In this document: positions 35,343 through 44,503 of the stretch, piece after piece
How the letters are laid out: each line of letters starts with the position of its first letter
Position numbering within the stretch: the first letter of the stretch is position 1
Assembly: GCF_027625475.1 (NCBI RefSeq)
Contig: NZ_CP115174.1
Coordinates: 2,825,001 to 2,889,000 of the forward strand
DNA length: 64,000 nucleotides
From: Sphingomonas abietis
GTDB lineage: Bacteria > Pseudomonadota > Alphaproteobacteria > Sphingomonadales > Sphingomonadaceae
Direction of reading: 5' to 3'
The notes under the pieces: generated by a model
What the model saw: only the letters and a program-made list of their open reading frames with translations
Database searches by the model: none
What the model was told of the DNA's origin: nothing
Program-made: the position numbers and the translations under genes

Positions 35343-35447
35343 GCGGCGAATGCCGGACGTGACGCGGATCGCCTGCTGAAAGGCGACAGATAGCAGGAAT
35401 ATCGGCGGGCACGGGCGGATCAACGCCGTCGCCCGCCGGCTGCCCGT

Positions 35448-36128
35448 TTACAGGGTCGCTTCGATCGCGCGCGCCGCGACGTCGGGGTCTTCGGCCTTGG
35501 TGATCGGACGACCGATGACCAGCACCGAGGCGCCATGATCGAGCGCCTGACGCGGCGTCACCACGCGCTTCTGGTCGCCGACCACCCCATCGACCGGACG
35601 CACGCCCGGGACGACGAAGAACCCGCCCGGCCAGATTTTCTTCGCGGCCCGCACCTCGACGCCCGAGCAGACCACGCCGTCCAGCCCGGCCTCGCGCGCC
35701 AGTTCGGTGAGGCGCACGACCTGCGCGTGGGAATCGCCCCGGAAGCCGACCGCCTCGATGTCGCTCTGGTCGAGCGAGGTCAGCATCGTCACGCCGACCA
35801 CCTTGGTGCCGAGCGGCGCCGCTGCCTTGGCATCCTCCATCATCGCGCGCCCGCCCGAGGCATGGACGGTCACGATCGCCGGGTTGAGCGAGGCGAGCGC
35901 GTGCATCGCCTTGCCCACCGTGTTGGGGATGTCGTGGAGCTTCAGGTCGAGGAAGATCGGCAGGCCGAGCGCCGCCATCTCGCGCACGCCGGGCTTGCCG
36001 TTGGCGGCGAAGAATTCGAGGCCGAGCTTGATACCGCCGACATGGTGGCGGACCTTCTGCGCCAGCGCCTTGGCATGATCGACGTCGGTGGTGTCGAGGG
36101 CGACGAAGATGGGGGAATGGGTGGTCAT
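35448..36128 (-). CDS. pyrF: Orotidine 5'-phosphate decarboxylase
   Basis: PyrF decarboxylates OMP to UMP. The 226-residue barrel has IFVALDTTD, the Lys of IKLGLEFF and the catalytic network DLKLHDIPNTVGKAMHAL, followed by VHASGG, GVVCSGVE and VPGVRPVDG, and the phosphate-binding VIGRPITKAEDP. Its ATG overlaps the lapA stop (ATGA). Confidence 0.96.
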   Translation of the reverse strand: MTTHSPIFVALDTTDVDHAKALAQKVRHHVGGIKLGLEFFAANGKPGVREMAALGLPIFLDLKLHDIPNTVGKAMHALASLNPAIVTVHASGGRAMMEDAKAAAPLGTKVVGVTMLTSLDQSDIEAVGFRGDSHAQVVRLTELAREAGLDGVVCSGVEVRAAKKIWPGGFFVVPGVRPVDGVVGDQKRVVTPRQALDHGASVLVIGRPITKAEDPDVAARAIEATL

Positions 36129-36454
36129 GATTGCGCAGGCGGCTCCAGCGAGGACGGAGACGCCGGCGGGGGCGGCGGCGTCGGGACGGCCGCCATGTCG
36201 CCGATGCCGCGCATGTCCGCAAGGGCGCGCTCATGGCTTTCGAGCCGCCGCTGCATCTGCCAGCGCGAGGCGCGATACCAGCCGAAGGTCGGCAGGAAAC
36301 CGATCAGGAAGGCGCCGAAGACCAGCACGGGGAGCTTGATATCCAGGACCAGCCCGCCCCAGAGCATGACCTTGGCCGATTCCCAGTTGTTCATCGCGAA
36401 GATCACCGCGACGATCGCCAGCACGACCCAGAAGAGTGTTTTCAGAAACTGCAT
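36125..36454 (-). CDS. LapA-domain inner membrane protein
   Basis: A small membrane protein (109 aa) of the LapA/YciS family (PF06305). Two hydrophobic helices (about 5-22 and 39-57: LPVLVFGAFLIGFLPTFGWY) flank a short loop, and a coiled-coil-like WQMQRRLESHERALAD tail leads into a proline-rich end. YciS/LapB-type proteins help control lipopolysaccharide synthesis in enterobacteria; the role here is inferred only by family. The start ATG gives MQFLKTLFWVVLAI. It overlaps pyrF by 4 bp. Confidence 0.85.
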   Translation of the reverse strand: MQFLKTLFWVVLAIVAVIFAMNNWESAKVMLWGGLVLDIKLPVLVFGAFLIGFLPTFGWYRASRWQMQRRLESHERALADMRGIGDMAAVPTPPPPPASPSSLEPPAQS

Positions 36455-36494
36455 GACGGCGAGACTATGCGGGATCGCCGGACGATGCGAGTCC

Positions 36495-38813
36495 TCAGCC
36501 GATTTCGCGCGCCAGCGCCTCGAACAATTCCGGCACATGCTCCAGCCGCCCGCGCTCCTCGGCGAGGATCGCGCGGAACAGATCGCGCTTCATGCCGGCG
36601 ATCGCGCCCGGCCGCAGCGTGCGGCCCGCCGGCAGCGTCGAGGCGACGATGTCGATCAGCCGGTCGGCGCCGTGGAGCCGCCCCCACAGATAGTCGTTCT
36701 CGCGATAGGCGCGCGAGAAGAAGGCGCCGAAGCTGTTGAACTGGATGCCTTTCAGCGTCGCCTCCGCGCCCCCCGAACGGATCGCGCGGGCGTCTTCGGG
36801 GGCGATGCGATCGACCTTGACCGGATCGAACTCGTCGAGCCCATCGTCCTGCAACAGCGGCAGCACGGCGATGTCGTAGAAGGGGAAACCCAGATAGGCG
36901 AGCAGCATCTGCCGCCGTTCGGTCTTGGGCAGCGCGGTGAAGGCGGAGGCCAGCCGCGCGTCGGCGAGATTGTCGAGCTGCGCGAGGCCTCGTTTGTCCG
37001 CCACCCCGTCGAGCGCGGCGCCGGTCTGCTCCACGGCGATGCGGGCGGCGGCGCGGGCCGGTTCGTCGTAGAAATCGTCGGCCTGCCGCGCGAGATAGGG
37101 GGTGAGCGCGTCGAACAGCCCCTCGCGCATGGTCTGCGCGGCCTCGCGGGGCACCTCGCCGGCCTGCTCCATCGCCTCGATCCGCCGGGCGAGGAAGCGC
37201 AGCCGGCGGATGCGGAAGCGCAGATCATGGCGGCGGAAGAACAGCACCGCCGCATCGGACGCGCCATTGGCCGAGAGCGCATGAACCTCGCGCAGCCCCT
37301 GCTCCGTCACGTAAGCGGAGATCGCCTCGCGATAGCGGCCGAGCGGCGGGCGCGGCCCCGGCCCGGCGAGCGAATGGAGCAGGATCGCCAGCTCCTCGAT
37401 CACCGCGGTCAGCTTGAGATGGCCGTAGGAGGCATAGGCATAGCCCGCGCCCTTGGTGGCGCGCTCATGGGCCTTGGCCCGCCACGCGACCAGCCGGGCC
37501 GGCGTCGGCGAATCGAGGAAGAAGGTCGAGCCGATCGCGTCCTCCACCGCCTTCTCCACCTCGGGGCGGATCGCATCGGTGATCGCGCGCATCCGCTCGA
37601 TCCGCTGCGAGCGCGCATCGATCGCCTCGAGATTGTCGCGGATCGGCTGCTCGCGCGGAATGTCCGACATCGCGCCGAAGATGGTCTGGAAGAAGCCCGG
37701 CAGCGCCGCCTCGCCCTTGCCTGAAAGCCGCACGCTCTTCTGGCCGGGATGGGGATCGATATAGACGAAGCGCCGGTCGATCTCGCGCCGTGCGGGACGA
37801 TTGCGCAGCGCGGCGACGGCGGGTCGGAACGGCGCGTTGGCGAGCACCGAGCCGTCGATCAGCGCCGCCGTCTCCGCCTGGCCGGCCGCCGCCTGCCGCG
37901 GCAAGGCACGGGCGAGGAAGGCATCGCGCCCTGGCCACGGCTGCCCGCGTTCGGCGAGCACGCCATCGAGTTCGCCGACGCTGAACGGCGGGAAGGCACC
38001 GGGGAAGCTGGCGGTGGCGCGGGCGGCGAAGGCCAGCTCGGCCGGATCGGCGATCAGCCGCGCGCCATCCTCGCGATGATGGCCGCGATCGGTGAAGGAG
38101 AGCGTCAGCCGATGCTCGGTCTCCATCACCTCGCCCGGCGAGTGGAGGCGGAGCCGTTCGGGATGACCGTGGAAATCGGTGACCGTCACCATCAGGTCGA
38201 GCGGCTGGCCCTCGGGCAGCAGCGGCGGGCCGGCCGGCCCCGCCGCCATCGCGTCCAGCGCATCGAGGATCAGGGTGGTGAAGCCGGCGCCGGCGAAGGG
38301 CGGCTCGAACCAGCGTCCGCGCACGAAGGCGCCGAGCTTGGTGCGCACCTCGGCGCGCGCGGCGGGCTCCACCGTCTCCTCCAGGCCGGACTGCCGGCTG
38401 GCCCAGGCCCAGGCGATCGGCGTCGCCCACATCTTGGAGAAGCGCGATCCGGCCCGTGCCTGCGGATCGACCAGCTGCTCGACATCCGCTTTCTCCAGCC
38501 AGAGCATGGTCAGCGGATCGAGCGTCTGCCCGCGCGAGATCGCCTGCGCCAGGAAGATGCCGTTGAGCCCGCCCGCGCTCGCGCCCGCGATGATGTCGAC
38601 CAGCACCCGCAGATGGAGATCGGCCTCGCCGGCAATCTCCTCGAGCAGGCGGCGATAGACCGTCTCGCTCTCGGTTTCGCAATCGTCCCCGGCGGTGAAG
38701 GCGCGGCTCGCACGGGCGAGATGCCACACCTCCTTGGTGATGCCGTGCATATACACGGCAAGGCTGATTCCGCCGTAGCAGACCAGCGCCAGCCTCAGTT
38801 CCTTCTCCCGCAT
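36495..38813 (-). CDS. Patatin-like phospholipase-family protein with C-terminal DUF3376
   Basis: A large lipid acyl hydrolase-like protein (772 aa). It starts LRLALVCYGGISLAVYMHGITKEVWHL cut into motifs: the oxyanion GGIS and the nucleophile elbow GASAGGLNG (Ser) near residue 79, with the catalytic Asp of the dyad in ALIDGSVLANAPF. The C-terminal half (LRFRIRRLRFLARRIEAME to LGFPFYDIAVLPL) matches the patatin-related family with DUF3376. The ATG at 38813 was taken instead of a GTG six codons upstream. No signal peptide is evident. Biological substrate unknown. Confidence 0.87.
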   Translation of the reverse strand: MREKELRLALVCYGGISLAVYMHGITKEVWHLARASRAFTAGDDCETESETVYRRLLEEIAGEADLHLRVLVDIIAGASAGGLNGIFLAQAISRGQTLDPLTMLWLEKADVEQLVDPQARAGSRFSKMWATPIAWAWASRQSGLEETVEPAARAEVRTKLGAFVRGRWFEPPFAGAGFTTLILDALDAMAAGPAGPPLLPEGQPLDLMVTVTDFHGHPERLRLHSPGEVMETEHRLTLSFTDRGHHREDGARLIADPAELAFAARATASFPGAFPPFSVGELDGVLAERGQPWPGRDAFLARALPRQAAAGQAETAALIDGSVLANAPFRPAVAALRNRPARREIDRRFVYIDPHPGQKSVRLSGKGEAALPGFFQTIFGAMSDIPREQPIRDNLEAIDARSQRIERMRAITDAIRPEVEKAVEDAIGSTFFLDSPTPARLVAWRAKAHERATKGAGYAYASYGHLKLTAVIEELAILLHSLAGPGPRPPLGRYREAISAYVTEQGLREVHALSANGASDAAVLFFRRHDLRFRIRRLRFLARRIEAMEQAGEVPREAAQTMREGLFDALTPYLARQADDFYDEPARAAARIAVEQTGAALDGVADKRGLAQLDNLADARLASAFTALPKTERRQMLLAYLGFPFYDIAVLPLLQDDGLDEFDPVKVDRIAPEDARAIRSGGAEATLKGIQFNSFGAFFSRAYRENDYLWGRLHGADRLIDIVASTLPAGRTLRPGAIAGMKRDLFRAILAEERGRLEHVPELFEALAREIG

Positions 38814-38890
38814 TGGCCATGCAGGTGGCACGCCGCCGCAGCCCCGGCAAGGGCGGAGCGCAGATCATACCGGCTTATCGAAATTGGCCG

Positions 38891-38915
38891 GACCCGCACC
38901 GCCGCTCGCGCGTTC
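38891..38915 (+). promoter_or_regulatory. Possible general-stress (EcfG-type) promoter for the DUF4142 gene
   Basis: GGACC, a 16-bp spacer and CGTT resemble the alphaproteobacterial EcfG consensus GGAAC-N16/17-CGTT, with one mismatch in the -35 part. It ends 29 bp before the DUF4142 start codon, which has an AGGAGAG site. Prediction only. Confidence 0.3.
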
Positions 38916-38944
38916 GCTACCGCGATCGCTGTAGGAGAGATAGC

Positions 38945-39448
38945 ATGACCGTTCGCCCCCTGATCGCCGCCGCCAGCCTGGCCGCCCTGTCTGCCCTGAA
39001 TGCCCTGCCGGCCGCCGCCGCACCGCCGCTGTCCGCCAAGCAGTTCATCGCCAAGGCCGGCGCGAGTGACATGTGGGAACGCAAGGAGGCCGCGATCATG
39101 ACGACCTCGTCCAACAGCGACGTCGCCGGCTTCGCCAAGCAGATGCTGGTCGATCACGCCAAGAGCACCGAGATGGTGAAGGCGGCCGCCGCGAAGGACG
39201 GCATCACGCCCGATGCGCCGGCGCTCTCGGCCAAGCAGAAGGCCGATTTCGGCGCCCTCTCCGCCTCCAAGGGCGCGGCGCGCGACAGCCTCTACATCAC
39301 CCAGCAGAAAGCCGCCCATGCCGATGCGCTGGCGCTGATGCAGGGCTATGCCAAGTCCGGCCGGATGAAGAACCTCAAGGCGACGGCCGGCGAGATCGCG
39401 CCGGTGGTGCAGGGCCATATCGACATGCTCGGCAAGATCACGATGTAG
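38945..39448 (+). CDS. DUF4142 exported protein
   Basis: A 167-residue secreted or periplasmic protein with a signal peptide (about residues 1-26, ending PAAAA) and a helical DUF4142 domain. Features are FIAKAGASDMWERKEAAIM, SNSDVAGFAKQMLVDHAKS and a repeated HADALALMQGYAKSG-type helix. The ferritin-like fold of this family has no established biochemical role; members are often stress-induced. A strong GGAGAG site precedes the ATG. It is divergent from the patatin-like gene. Confidence 0.85.
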   Translation: MTVRPLIAAASLAALSALNALPAAAAPPLSAKQFIAKAGASDMWERKEAAIMTTSSNSDVAGFAKQMLVDHAKSTEMVKAAAAKDGITPDAPALSAKQKADFGALSASKGAARDSLYITQQKAAHADALALMQGYAKSGRMKNLKATAGEIAPVVQGHIDMLGKITM

Positions 39449-39529
39449 AAACCGGATCGATCGAGACGGTTGCAGTGTAGGATTTGAGCGATTATGTTCC
39501 CGATTCGTTCAGGGTCGCACGGGGACATC

Positions 39530-40903
39530 ATGGCCAAGATCACCAAGCGCTTCGTGTGTCAGGCGTGCGGCGGCGTGGCGACGCGCTGGCAGGGGCAGTG
39601 CGCCGATTGCGCGGAATGGAACACGCTGGTCGAGGAGGCGCCGGTCGTCGCCAGCGCCTTCGCCGCCAAGCACGACCTGCGGCGCGGCGGGCGCGCGGTC
39701 GAGCTGGTCGGGCTCGATGCCGAGATCGTGCTGCCCGAGCGGATGATGAGCGGCATCGCCGAGCTGGATCGCACGCTCGGCGGCGGCTTCGTGGCGGGAT
39801 CGGCCACGCTGATCGCGGGCGATCCCGGCATCGGCAAATCGACGTTGCTGATCCAGGCCGCCGCCAAGCTCGCCACCGCCGGGATGGCGGTCGCCTATAT
39901 CTCGGGCGAGGAGGCGGCCGACCAGGTGCGGTTGCGGGCCCGGCGGCTGGGGCTCGGCAGCGCGCCGGTGAAGCTCGCCTCGGCCACCTCGGTGCGCGAC
40001 ATCCTCGCCACGCTCGATATCGGGACGCCGCCTGCCCTGCTGGTGATCGACTCGATCCAGACCATGCATTCGGACACGATCGAGGGCGCGCCCGGCACGG
40101 TCAGCCAGGTCCGCGCCTCGGCGCAGGAGCTGATCCGCTACGCCAAGGAGACCGGCTGCGCGCTGATCCTGGTCGGCCACGTCACCAAGGACGGCGCGAT
40201 CGCCGGGCCGCGCGTGCTCGAACATATGGTCGATACGGTGCTGAGCTTCGAGGGCGAGCGCAGCCATCAATATCGCATCCTGCGGGCGATCAAGAACCGC
40301 TTCGGCGGCACCGACGAGATCGGCGTGTTCGCGATGGACGACAAGGGCTTGGGCGAGGTCGCCAACCCCTCCTCGCTGTTCCTCACCCAGCGCGATGCCG
40401 ACGTCGCCGGCGCGGTGGTGTTCCCGGCGCTGGAGGGCACGCGGCCGCTGCTCGTCGAGATCCAGGCGCTGACCGTGCGGCTCGCCTCGGGCGCGACCCC
40501 GCGCCGCGCCGTCGTCGGCTGGGATTCGGGGCGGCTGGCGATGATCCTCGCGGTGCTGGAGGCGCGCTGCGGGCTGAGCTTCTCGACCTCCGAAGTCTAT
40601 CTCAACGTCGCGGGCGGCTATCGCATCACCGATCCCGCCGCCGATCTCGCGGTGGCGGCGGCGCTTGTCTCGGCGCTGGCCGAGCGCCCGGTGCCGGCCG
40701 ACGCGGTGGCGTTCGGCGAGGTCGCGTTGTCGGGCGAGCTGCGCCCGGTCGCCCATGGCGCCATAAGGCTGCGCGAATCGGCCAAGCTCGGCTTCGAGCG
40801 CGCGCTGGTGCCGAGCACCGGCACGATCGAGGCCGGCAGCATCGCGCCGAGCCGCTTCCCGACCCTCGGCCGGCTGGTCGATCATCTGCTCGGGCGCGGA
40901 TGA
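39530..40903 (+). CDS. radA: DNA repair protein RadA
   Basis: RadA (Sms) is a RecA-like branch-migration helicase that processes recombination intermediates. The 457-residue protein has a zinc ribbon (FVCQACGG and CADCAEW), Walker A GDPGIGKST, ISGEEAADQVRLRARRLG, the RadA-specific KNRFGGTDEIGVFAMDD and the C-terminal Lon-like domain with FPTLGRLVDHLLG. The start ATG gives MAKITKRFVCQ; an earlier ATG 12 codons upstream is less likely. Confidence 0.96.
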   Translation: MAKITKRFVCQACGGVATRWQGQCADCAEWNTLVEEAPVVASAFAAKHDLRRGGRAVELVGLDAEIVLPERMMSGIAELDRTLGGGFVAGSATLIAGDPGIGKSTLLIQAAAKLATAGMAVAYISGEEAADQVRLRARRLGLGSAPVKLASATSVRDILATLDIGTPPALLVIDSIQTMHSDTIEGAPGTVSQVRASAQELIRYAKETGCALILVGHVTKDGAIAGPRVLEHMVDTVLSFEGERSHQYRILRAIKNRFGGTDEIGVFAMDDKGLGEVANPSSLFLTQRDADVAGAVVFPALEGTRPLLVEIQALTVRLASGATPRRAVVGWDSGRLAMILAVLEARCGLSFSTSEVYLNVAGGYRITDPAADLAVAAALVSALAERPVPADAVAFGEVALSGELRPVAHGAIRLRESAKLGFERALVPSTGTIEAGSIAPSRFPTLGRLVDHLLGRG

Positions 40904-40960
40904 GGGATCAGCGGGGATCAATGTTCGAGCGAACGAGGCAGCGCCTGATCTTGAAATACA

Positions 40961-41049
40961 CGTCATCCTGAACTTGTTTCAGGATCCCAGAGCCTCTTGG
41001 CTCTTCACGCCCGAAGGAAGCGGGATGCTGAAACAAGTTCAGCATGACG
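40961..41049. repeat. Family C palindromic repeat (C1)
   Basis: Arms CGTCATCCTGAACTTGTTTC (then AGGATCCC) and GGGATGCTGAAACAAGTTCA (then GCATGACG) pair with two mismatches over 28 bp. It lies between radA and the helicase gene; an in-frame ATG for the helicase at 41044 lies inside the right arm and is probably not the real start. Confidence 0.88.
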
Positions 41050-41088
41050 AATCAAAATGAAGCCAGATTCGATCGCTCGACAGTCCTC

Positions 41089-43467
41089 ATGTCTATCCGC
41101 ACCAGCCATCACGCACGGTTGCCCCAGCCCGCTTCGTTCCCTACCTGTTCGGCCGTGACTCACCTTGTACCCACTTCCGCCGGCCCGGCCTTTCCCGAGC
41201 CGGCCTATATCGCCGGGCTGAACGAGCCCCAGCGCGACGCCGTGCTCACCACCGAAGGCCCGGTGCTGGTGCTGGCCGGCGCCGGCACCGGCAAGACCGC
41301 GGCGCTGACCGCGCGGCTCGCCCATCTGATCGCGACGCGCAAGGCATGGCCGAGCGAGATCCTCGCCGTCACCTTCACCAACAAGGCGGCGCGCGAGATG
41401 CGCGAGCGGGTCGGCCGGATCATGGGTGCCGGAGCCGAGGGGGGCGTCGAGGGGCTGCCCTGGCTCGGCACCTTCCACTCGGTCGCCGCCAAGATGCTGC
41501 GCCGCCATGCCGAGCTGGTCGGGCTGCAGAGCAACTTCACCATCCTCGATACCGACGACCAGCTGCGCCTGCTCAAGCAGTTGATCGTGGCGGCCGATCT
41601 CGACGAGAAGCGCTGGCCCGCGCGCCAGCTCGCCGGGCTGATCGATCGCTGGAAGAATCGCGGCTGGGTGCCGGCCGACGTCGATGCCGGGGAGAGCGAG
41701 GCCTATGCGAACGGCCGAGGCGCCGAACTCTACGCCGCCTATCAGGCCCGGCTGAAGGCGGTGAACGCCTGCGATTTCGGCGATCTGCTGCTGCACATGC
41801 TGGTGATCCTGAAGACCCATCGCGACGTGCTGGAAGGCTATCAGCAGCGCTTTCGCTACATCATGGTGGACGAGTATCAGGATACCAACTCGTCGCAATA
41901 TCTCTGGCTCAGGCTGCTCGCGCAGGCGCGCAAGAACATCTGCTGCGTCGGCGACGACGACCAGTCGATCTATTCGTGGCGCGGCGCCGAAGTGGCCAAC
42001 ATCCTGCGCTTCGAGCATGATTTTCCCGGCGCCAAGACGATCCGGCTGGAGCAGAATTACCGCTCCACCCCGCATATCCTCGCCGCCGCCAGCGAGGTGA
42101 TCGCCAATAACGGCCAGCGGCTGGGCAAGACCCTGTGGACGGCGCTCGAAGCGGGTGAGAAGATCAATGTCGTCGGCGTGTGGGACGGCCCCGAGGAGGC
42201 GCGCCGCGTCGGTGACGAGATCGATGCGCACCGCCGCAACGGCGGCAGCTACGACGATGTCGCGATCCTCGTCCGCGCCCAGCACCAGACCCGCGAGTTC
42301 GAGGACCGTTTCATCGCGATCGGCCTGCCCTATCGCATCGTCGGCGGCTTCCGCTTCTACGAGCGCGCCGAGATCCGCGATGCGCTGGCTTATCTGCGCG
42401 CCGTCCACCAGCCGGCCGACGATCTCGCCTTCGAGCGCATCGTCAACACCCCCAAGCGCGGGCTCGGCGACAAGGCGGTGGCGAACATCCACCTGCTCGC
42501 CCGCGCCGAGGGCATCCCGCTGATGCTGGCGGCGGCGCGGCTGTGCGACACCGACGAGCTGACCGGCGCCGCCCGCAAGTCGCTGGGGCGGCTGGTCGGC
42601 GATATCGCGCGCTGGCGCGATCTCTCCAATTCGCTCGCCCATCCCGAGCTCTGCCGCCAGATCCTCGACGAGAGCGGCTATACCGCGATGCTCCAGGCCG
42701 ATCGCTCGACCGAAAGCGCCGGGCGCCTGGAGAATCTCACCGAACTCGCCCGCGCGATGGAGGAATATGAGACGCTCGGCGCCTTCCTCGAACATGTCAG
42801 CCTGGTCATGGACAATGAGGGCAATGACGGCGGCGCGAAGGTGACGATCATGACCGTCCACGCCGCCAAGGGGCTGGAGTTCGACACCGTGTTCCTGGTC
42901 GGCTGGGAGGAAGGGCTGTTCCCCTCGCAGCGCGCGCTCGACGAGGGCGGCACCAAGAGCCTCGAGGAGGAGCGCCGCCTCGCTTATGTCGCGATCACCC
43001 GCGCCCGGCGGCGCTGCGTGATCATCCACGCTGCCAATCGCCGCATCTACGGCCAGTGGACCTCCTCGATCCCGTCGCGCTTCGTCGGCGAACTGCCGGA
43101 CGAGCATATCGAGGCCGAGACCACCATGTCCGGCGGCGAATCGCTGTGGCGCGCGCAATGGAGCGAGCGCGCCGATCCGTTCGCGCATCTGGAACGCGGC
43201 ACCGGGCGCGGCCCCGGCTGGCAGCGTGCCGCGGCGCTCGGCGAACCGGCGGCGCGTTCGGGCCATGGCGGGCGCATCCTGGAGGTCAAGGCGTCGGCCG
43301 CCTCCTATGCGGCCAAGCCGCGATCGGACGTCGCGATCGGCCAACGCGTGTTCCACACCAAGTTCGGCTACGGCACCGTCGAGGGGATCGAGGGCAACAA
43401 GCTCGCCATCGCGTTCGAGCAATCGGGCACCAAGCATGTGCTGGACAGCTTCGTCACCCCGGCCTGA
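41089..43467 (+). CDS. uvrD: UvrD/PcrA-type superfamily I DNA helicase
   Basis: An ATP-dependent 3'-5' helicase of about 790 residues. Motif I is VLAGAGTGKTAALTARL, Ia is AVTFTNKAAREMRERV, II is MVDEYQDTNSSQY, III is CVGDDDQSIYSWRGAE, IV is EQNYRST, V is TVHAAKGLEFDTVFLVGWEEGLFP and VI is YVAITRARRR. The C-terminal UvrD/PcrA tail (VFHTKFGYGTVEGIEGNKLAIAFEQ) is present. It serves nucleotide excision and mismatch repair. The start is uncertain: ATGs at 41044 (inside a repeat) and 41089 and a GTG at 41155 are all in frame, none with a good ribosome site. Confidence 0.93.
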   Translation: MSIRTSHHARLPQPASFPTCSAVTHLVPTSAGPAFPEPAYIAGLNEPQRDAVLTTEGPVLVLAGAGTGKTAALTARLAHLIATRKAWPSEILAVTFTNKAAREMRERVGRIMGAGAEGGVEGLPWLGTFHSVAAKMLRRHAELVGLQSNFTILDTDDQLRLLKQLIVAADLDEKRWPARQLAGLIDRWKNRGWVPADVDAGESEAYANGRGAELYAAYQARLKAVNACDFGDLLLHMLVILKTHRDVLEGYQQRFRYIMVDEYQDTNSSQYLWLRLLAQARKNICCVGDDDQSIYSWRGAEVANILRFEHDFPGAKTIRLEQNYRSTPHILAAASEVIANNGQRLGKTLWTALEAGEKINVVGVWDGPEEARRVGDEIDAHRRNGGSYDDVAILVRAQHQTREFEDRFIAIGLPYRIVGGFRFYERAEIRDALAYLRAVHQPADDLAFERIVNTPKRGLGDKAVANIHLLARAEGIPLMLAAARLCDTDELTGAARKSLGRLVGDIARWRDLSNSLAHPELCRQILDESGYTAMLQADRSTESAGRLENLTELARAMEEYETLGAFLEHVSLVMDNEGNDGGAKVTIMTVHAAKGLEFDTVFLVGWEEGLFPSQRALDEGGTKSLEEERRLAYVAITRARRRCVIIHAANRRIYGQWTSSIPSRFVGELPDEHIEAETTMSGGESLWRAQWSERADPFAHLERGTGRGPGWQRAAALGEPAARSGHGGRILEVKASAASYAAKPRSDVAIGQRVFHTKFGYGTVEGIEGNKLAIAFEQSGTKHVLDSFVTPA

Positions 43468-43585
43468 TCGCGGATATCGCACGCCAGAACGGCTTGATCC
43501 CACGCTGCGCCGCCCCGCGCCGGAAGGCGTGGAACCCGGCGCCGCCTGATCGCTTGTGGGGCTGAACCCCCGCGAGGAGATGATC

Positions 43586-44410
43586 ATGCCCTATGTCACC
43601 ACCAAGGACGGCACCGAACTCTACGTCAAGGATTGGGGCACCGGCCGCCCGGTGGTGCTGATCCATGGTTGGCCGCTCAACGCCGACAGCTGGGACGACG
43701 TCTCCTATGCGCTGGTCAACGCCGGCTACCGGGTGATCGCCTATGACCGGCGCGGCTTCGGACGCTCGTCGCAGCCCTGGTCCGGCTATGATTACGACAC
43801 CTTCGCCGAGGATCTCGCCGCGGTGATGGAGGCCTCCGCCGCCACCTCGGCCACGCTGGTCGGCTTCTCGATGGGCGGCGGCGAGGTTGCCCGCTATATG
43901 AGCCGTTATGGCGGCAAGGGCGTCGCGCAAGCGGTGCTGGTCTCATCGGTGGTGCCCGGCGTGCTCAAATCCGATGCCAATCCCGATGGCGTGCCCGGTG
44001 CCATGCTGGAGCAGGTGAAGGCCGGTATCCTCAAGGATCGCCCCCAATTCTTCGCCGATTTCTTCCCGGGCTTCTACGGCAACGGCACGCTCAGCAAGAC
44101 TGTCAGCCAGGCGGTGATCGACTGGACGATGCAGATGACGATGATGGCGAGCCTGAAGGCCACCGTCGCCTGCGTCGATGCCTGGGGCTATACCGATTTC
44201 ACCGCCGATTTGCCCGCCTTCGCGGTGCCGACGCTGGTGATCCACGGCAACAAGGATGCGACGGTGCCGATCGCGGCGTCCGGCGAACGCGCCGCCCATG
44301 GCATAGCCGGAGCCCGGCTGCTCGAATATGACGGCGCGCCGCACGGCATCCCGGCCAGCCACAAGGACCGGCTGATCGAGGATCTGCTGGCCTTCCTCGC
44401 CACCGCCTGA
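43586..44410 (+). CDS. Alpha/beta hydrolase, chloroperoxidase/aryl esterase type
   Basis: A 274-residue serine hydrolase matching cofactor-free chloroperoxidases and aryl esterases. It shows the oxyanion HGWPLNADSW, YDRRGFGRSSQPW, the nucleophile GFSMGGGEVARYM, the Asp in VIHGNKDATVPI and the His in YDGAPHGIPASHKDR. CGAGGAG lies 6-12 nt before the ATG giving MPYVTTKDG; an ATG two codons upstream would leave no spacing. Substrate unknown. Confidence 0.88.
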   Translation: MPYVTTKDGTELYVKDWGTGRPVVLIHGWPLNADSWDDVSYALVNAGYRVIAYDRRGFGRSSQPWSGYDYDTFAEDLAAVMEASAATSATLVGFSMGGGEVARYMSRYGGKGVAQAVLVSSVVPGVLKSDANPDGVPGAMLEQVKAGILKDRPQFFADFFPGFYGNGTLSKTVSQAVIDWTMQMTMMASLKATVACVDAWGYTDFTADLPAFAVPTLVIHGNKDATVPIAASGERAAHGIAGARLLEYDGAPHGIPASHKDRLIEDLLAFLATA

Positions 44411-44503
44411 CATACCCTATCGCAGGAATAGAGTTTGGATTGTTGCCGCCGATGCCGTGCCCTAGTTGCACGGGCGGCGGCGGCGGTCCTAAGGACGATG
44501 GCG

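Noticed and set aside
41044..41088. Helicase start at the ATG inside the family C repeat
   Set aside because: The codons translate the repeat arm and give residues unlike helicase N-termini; a later start is likelier though not certain.
41005..43587. An 860-codon open frame antisense to the helicase gene, and similar long frames antisense to glmS, the GH3 and halogenase genes
   Set aside because: All are mirror frames of well-supported genes with strong GC bias at the third position; none shows recognisable motifs or a ribosome site.
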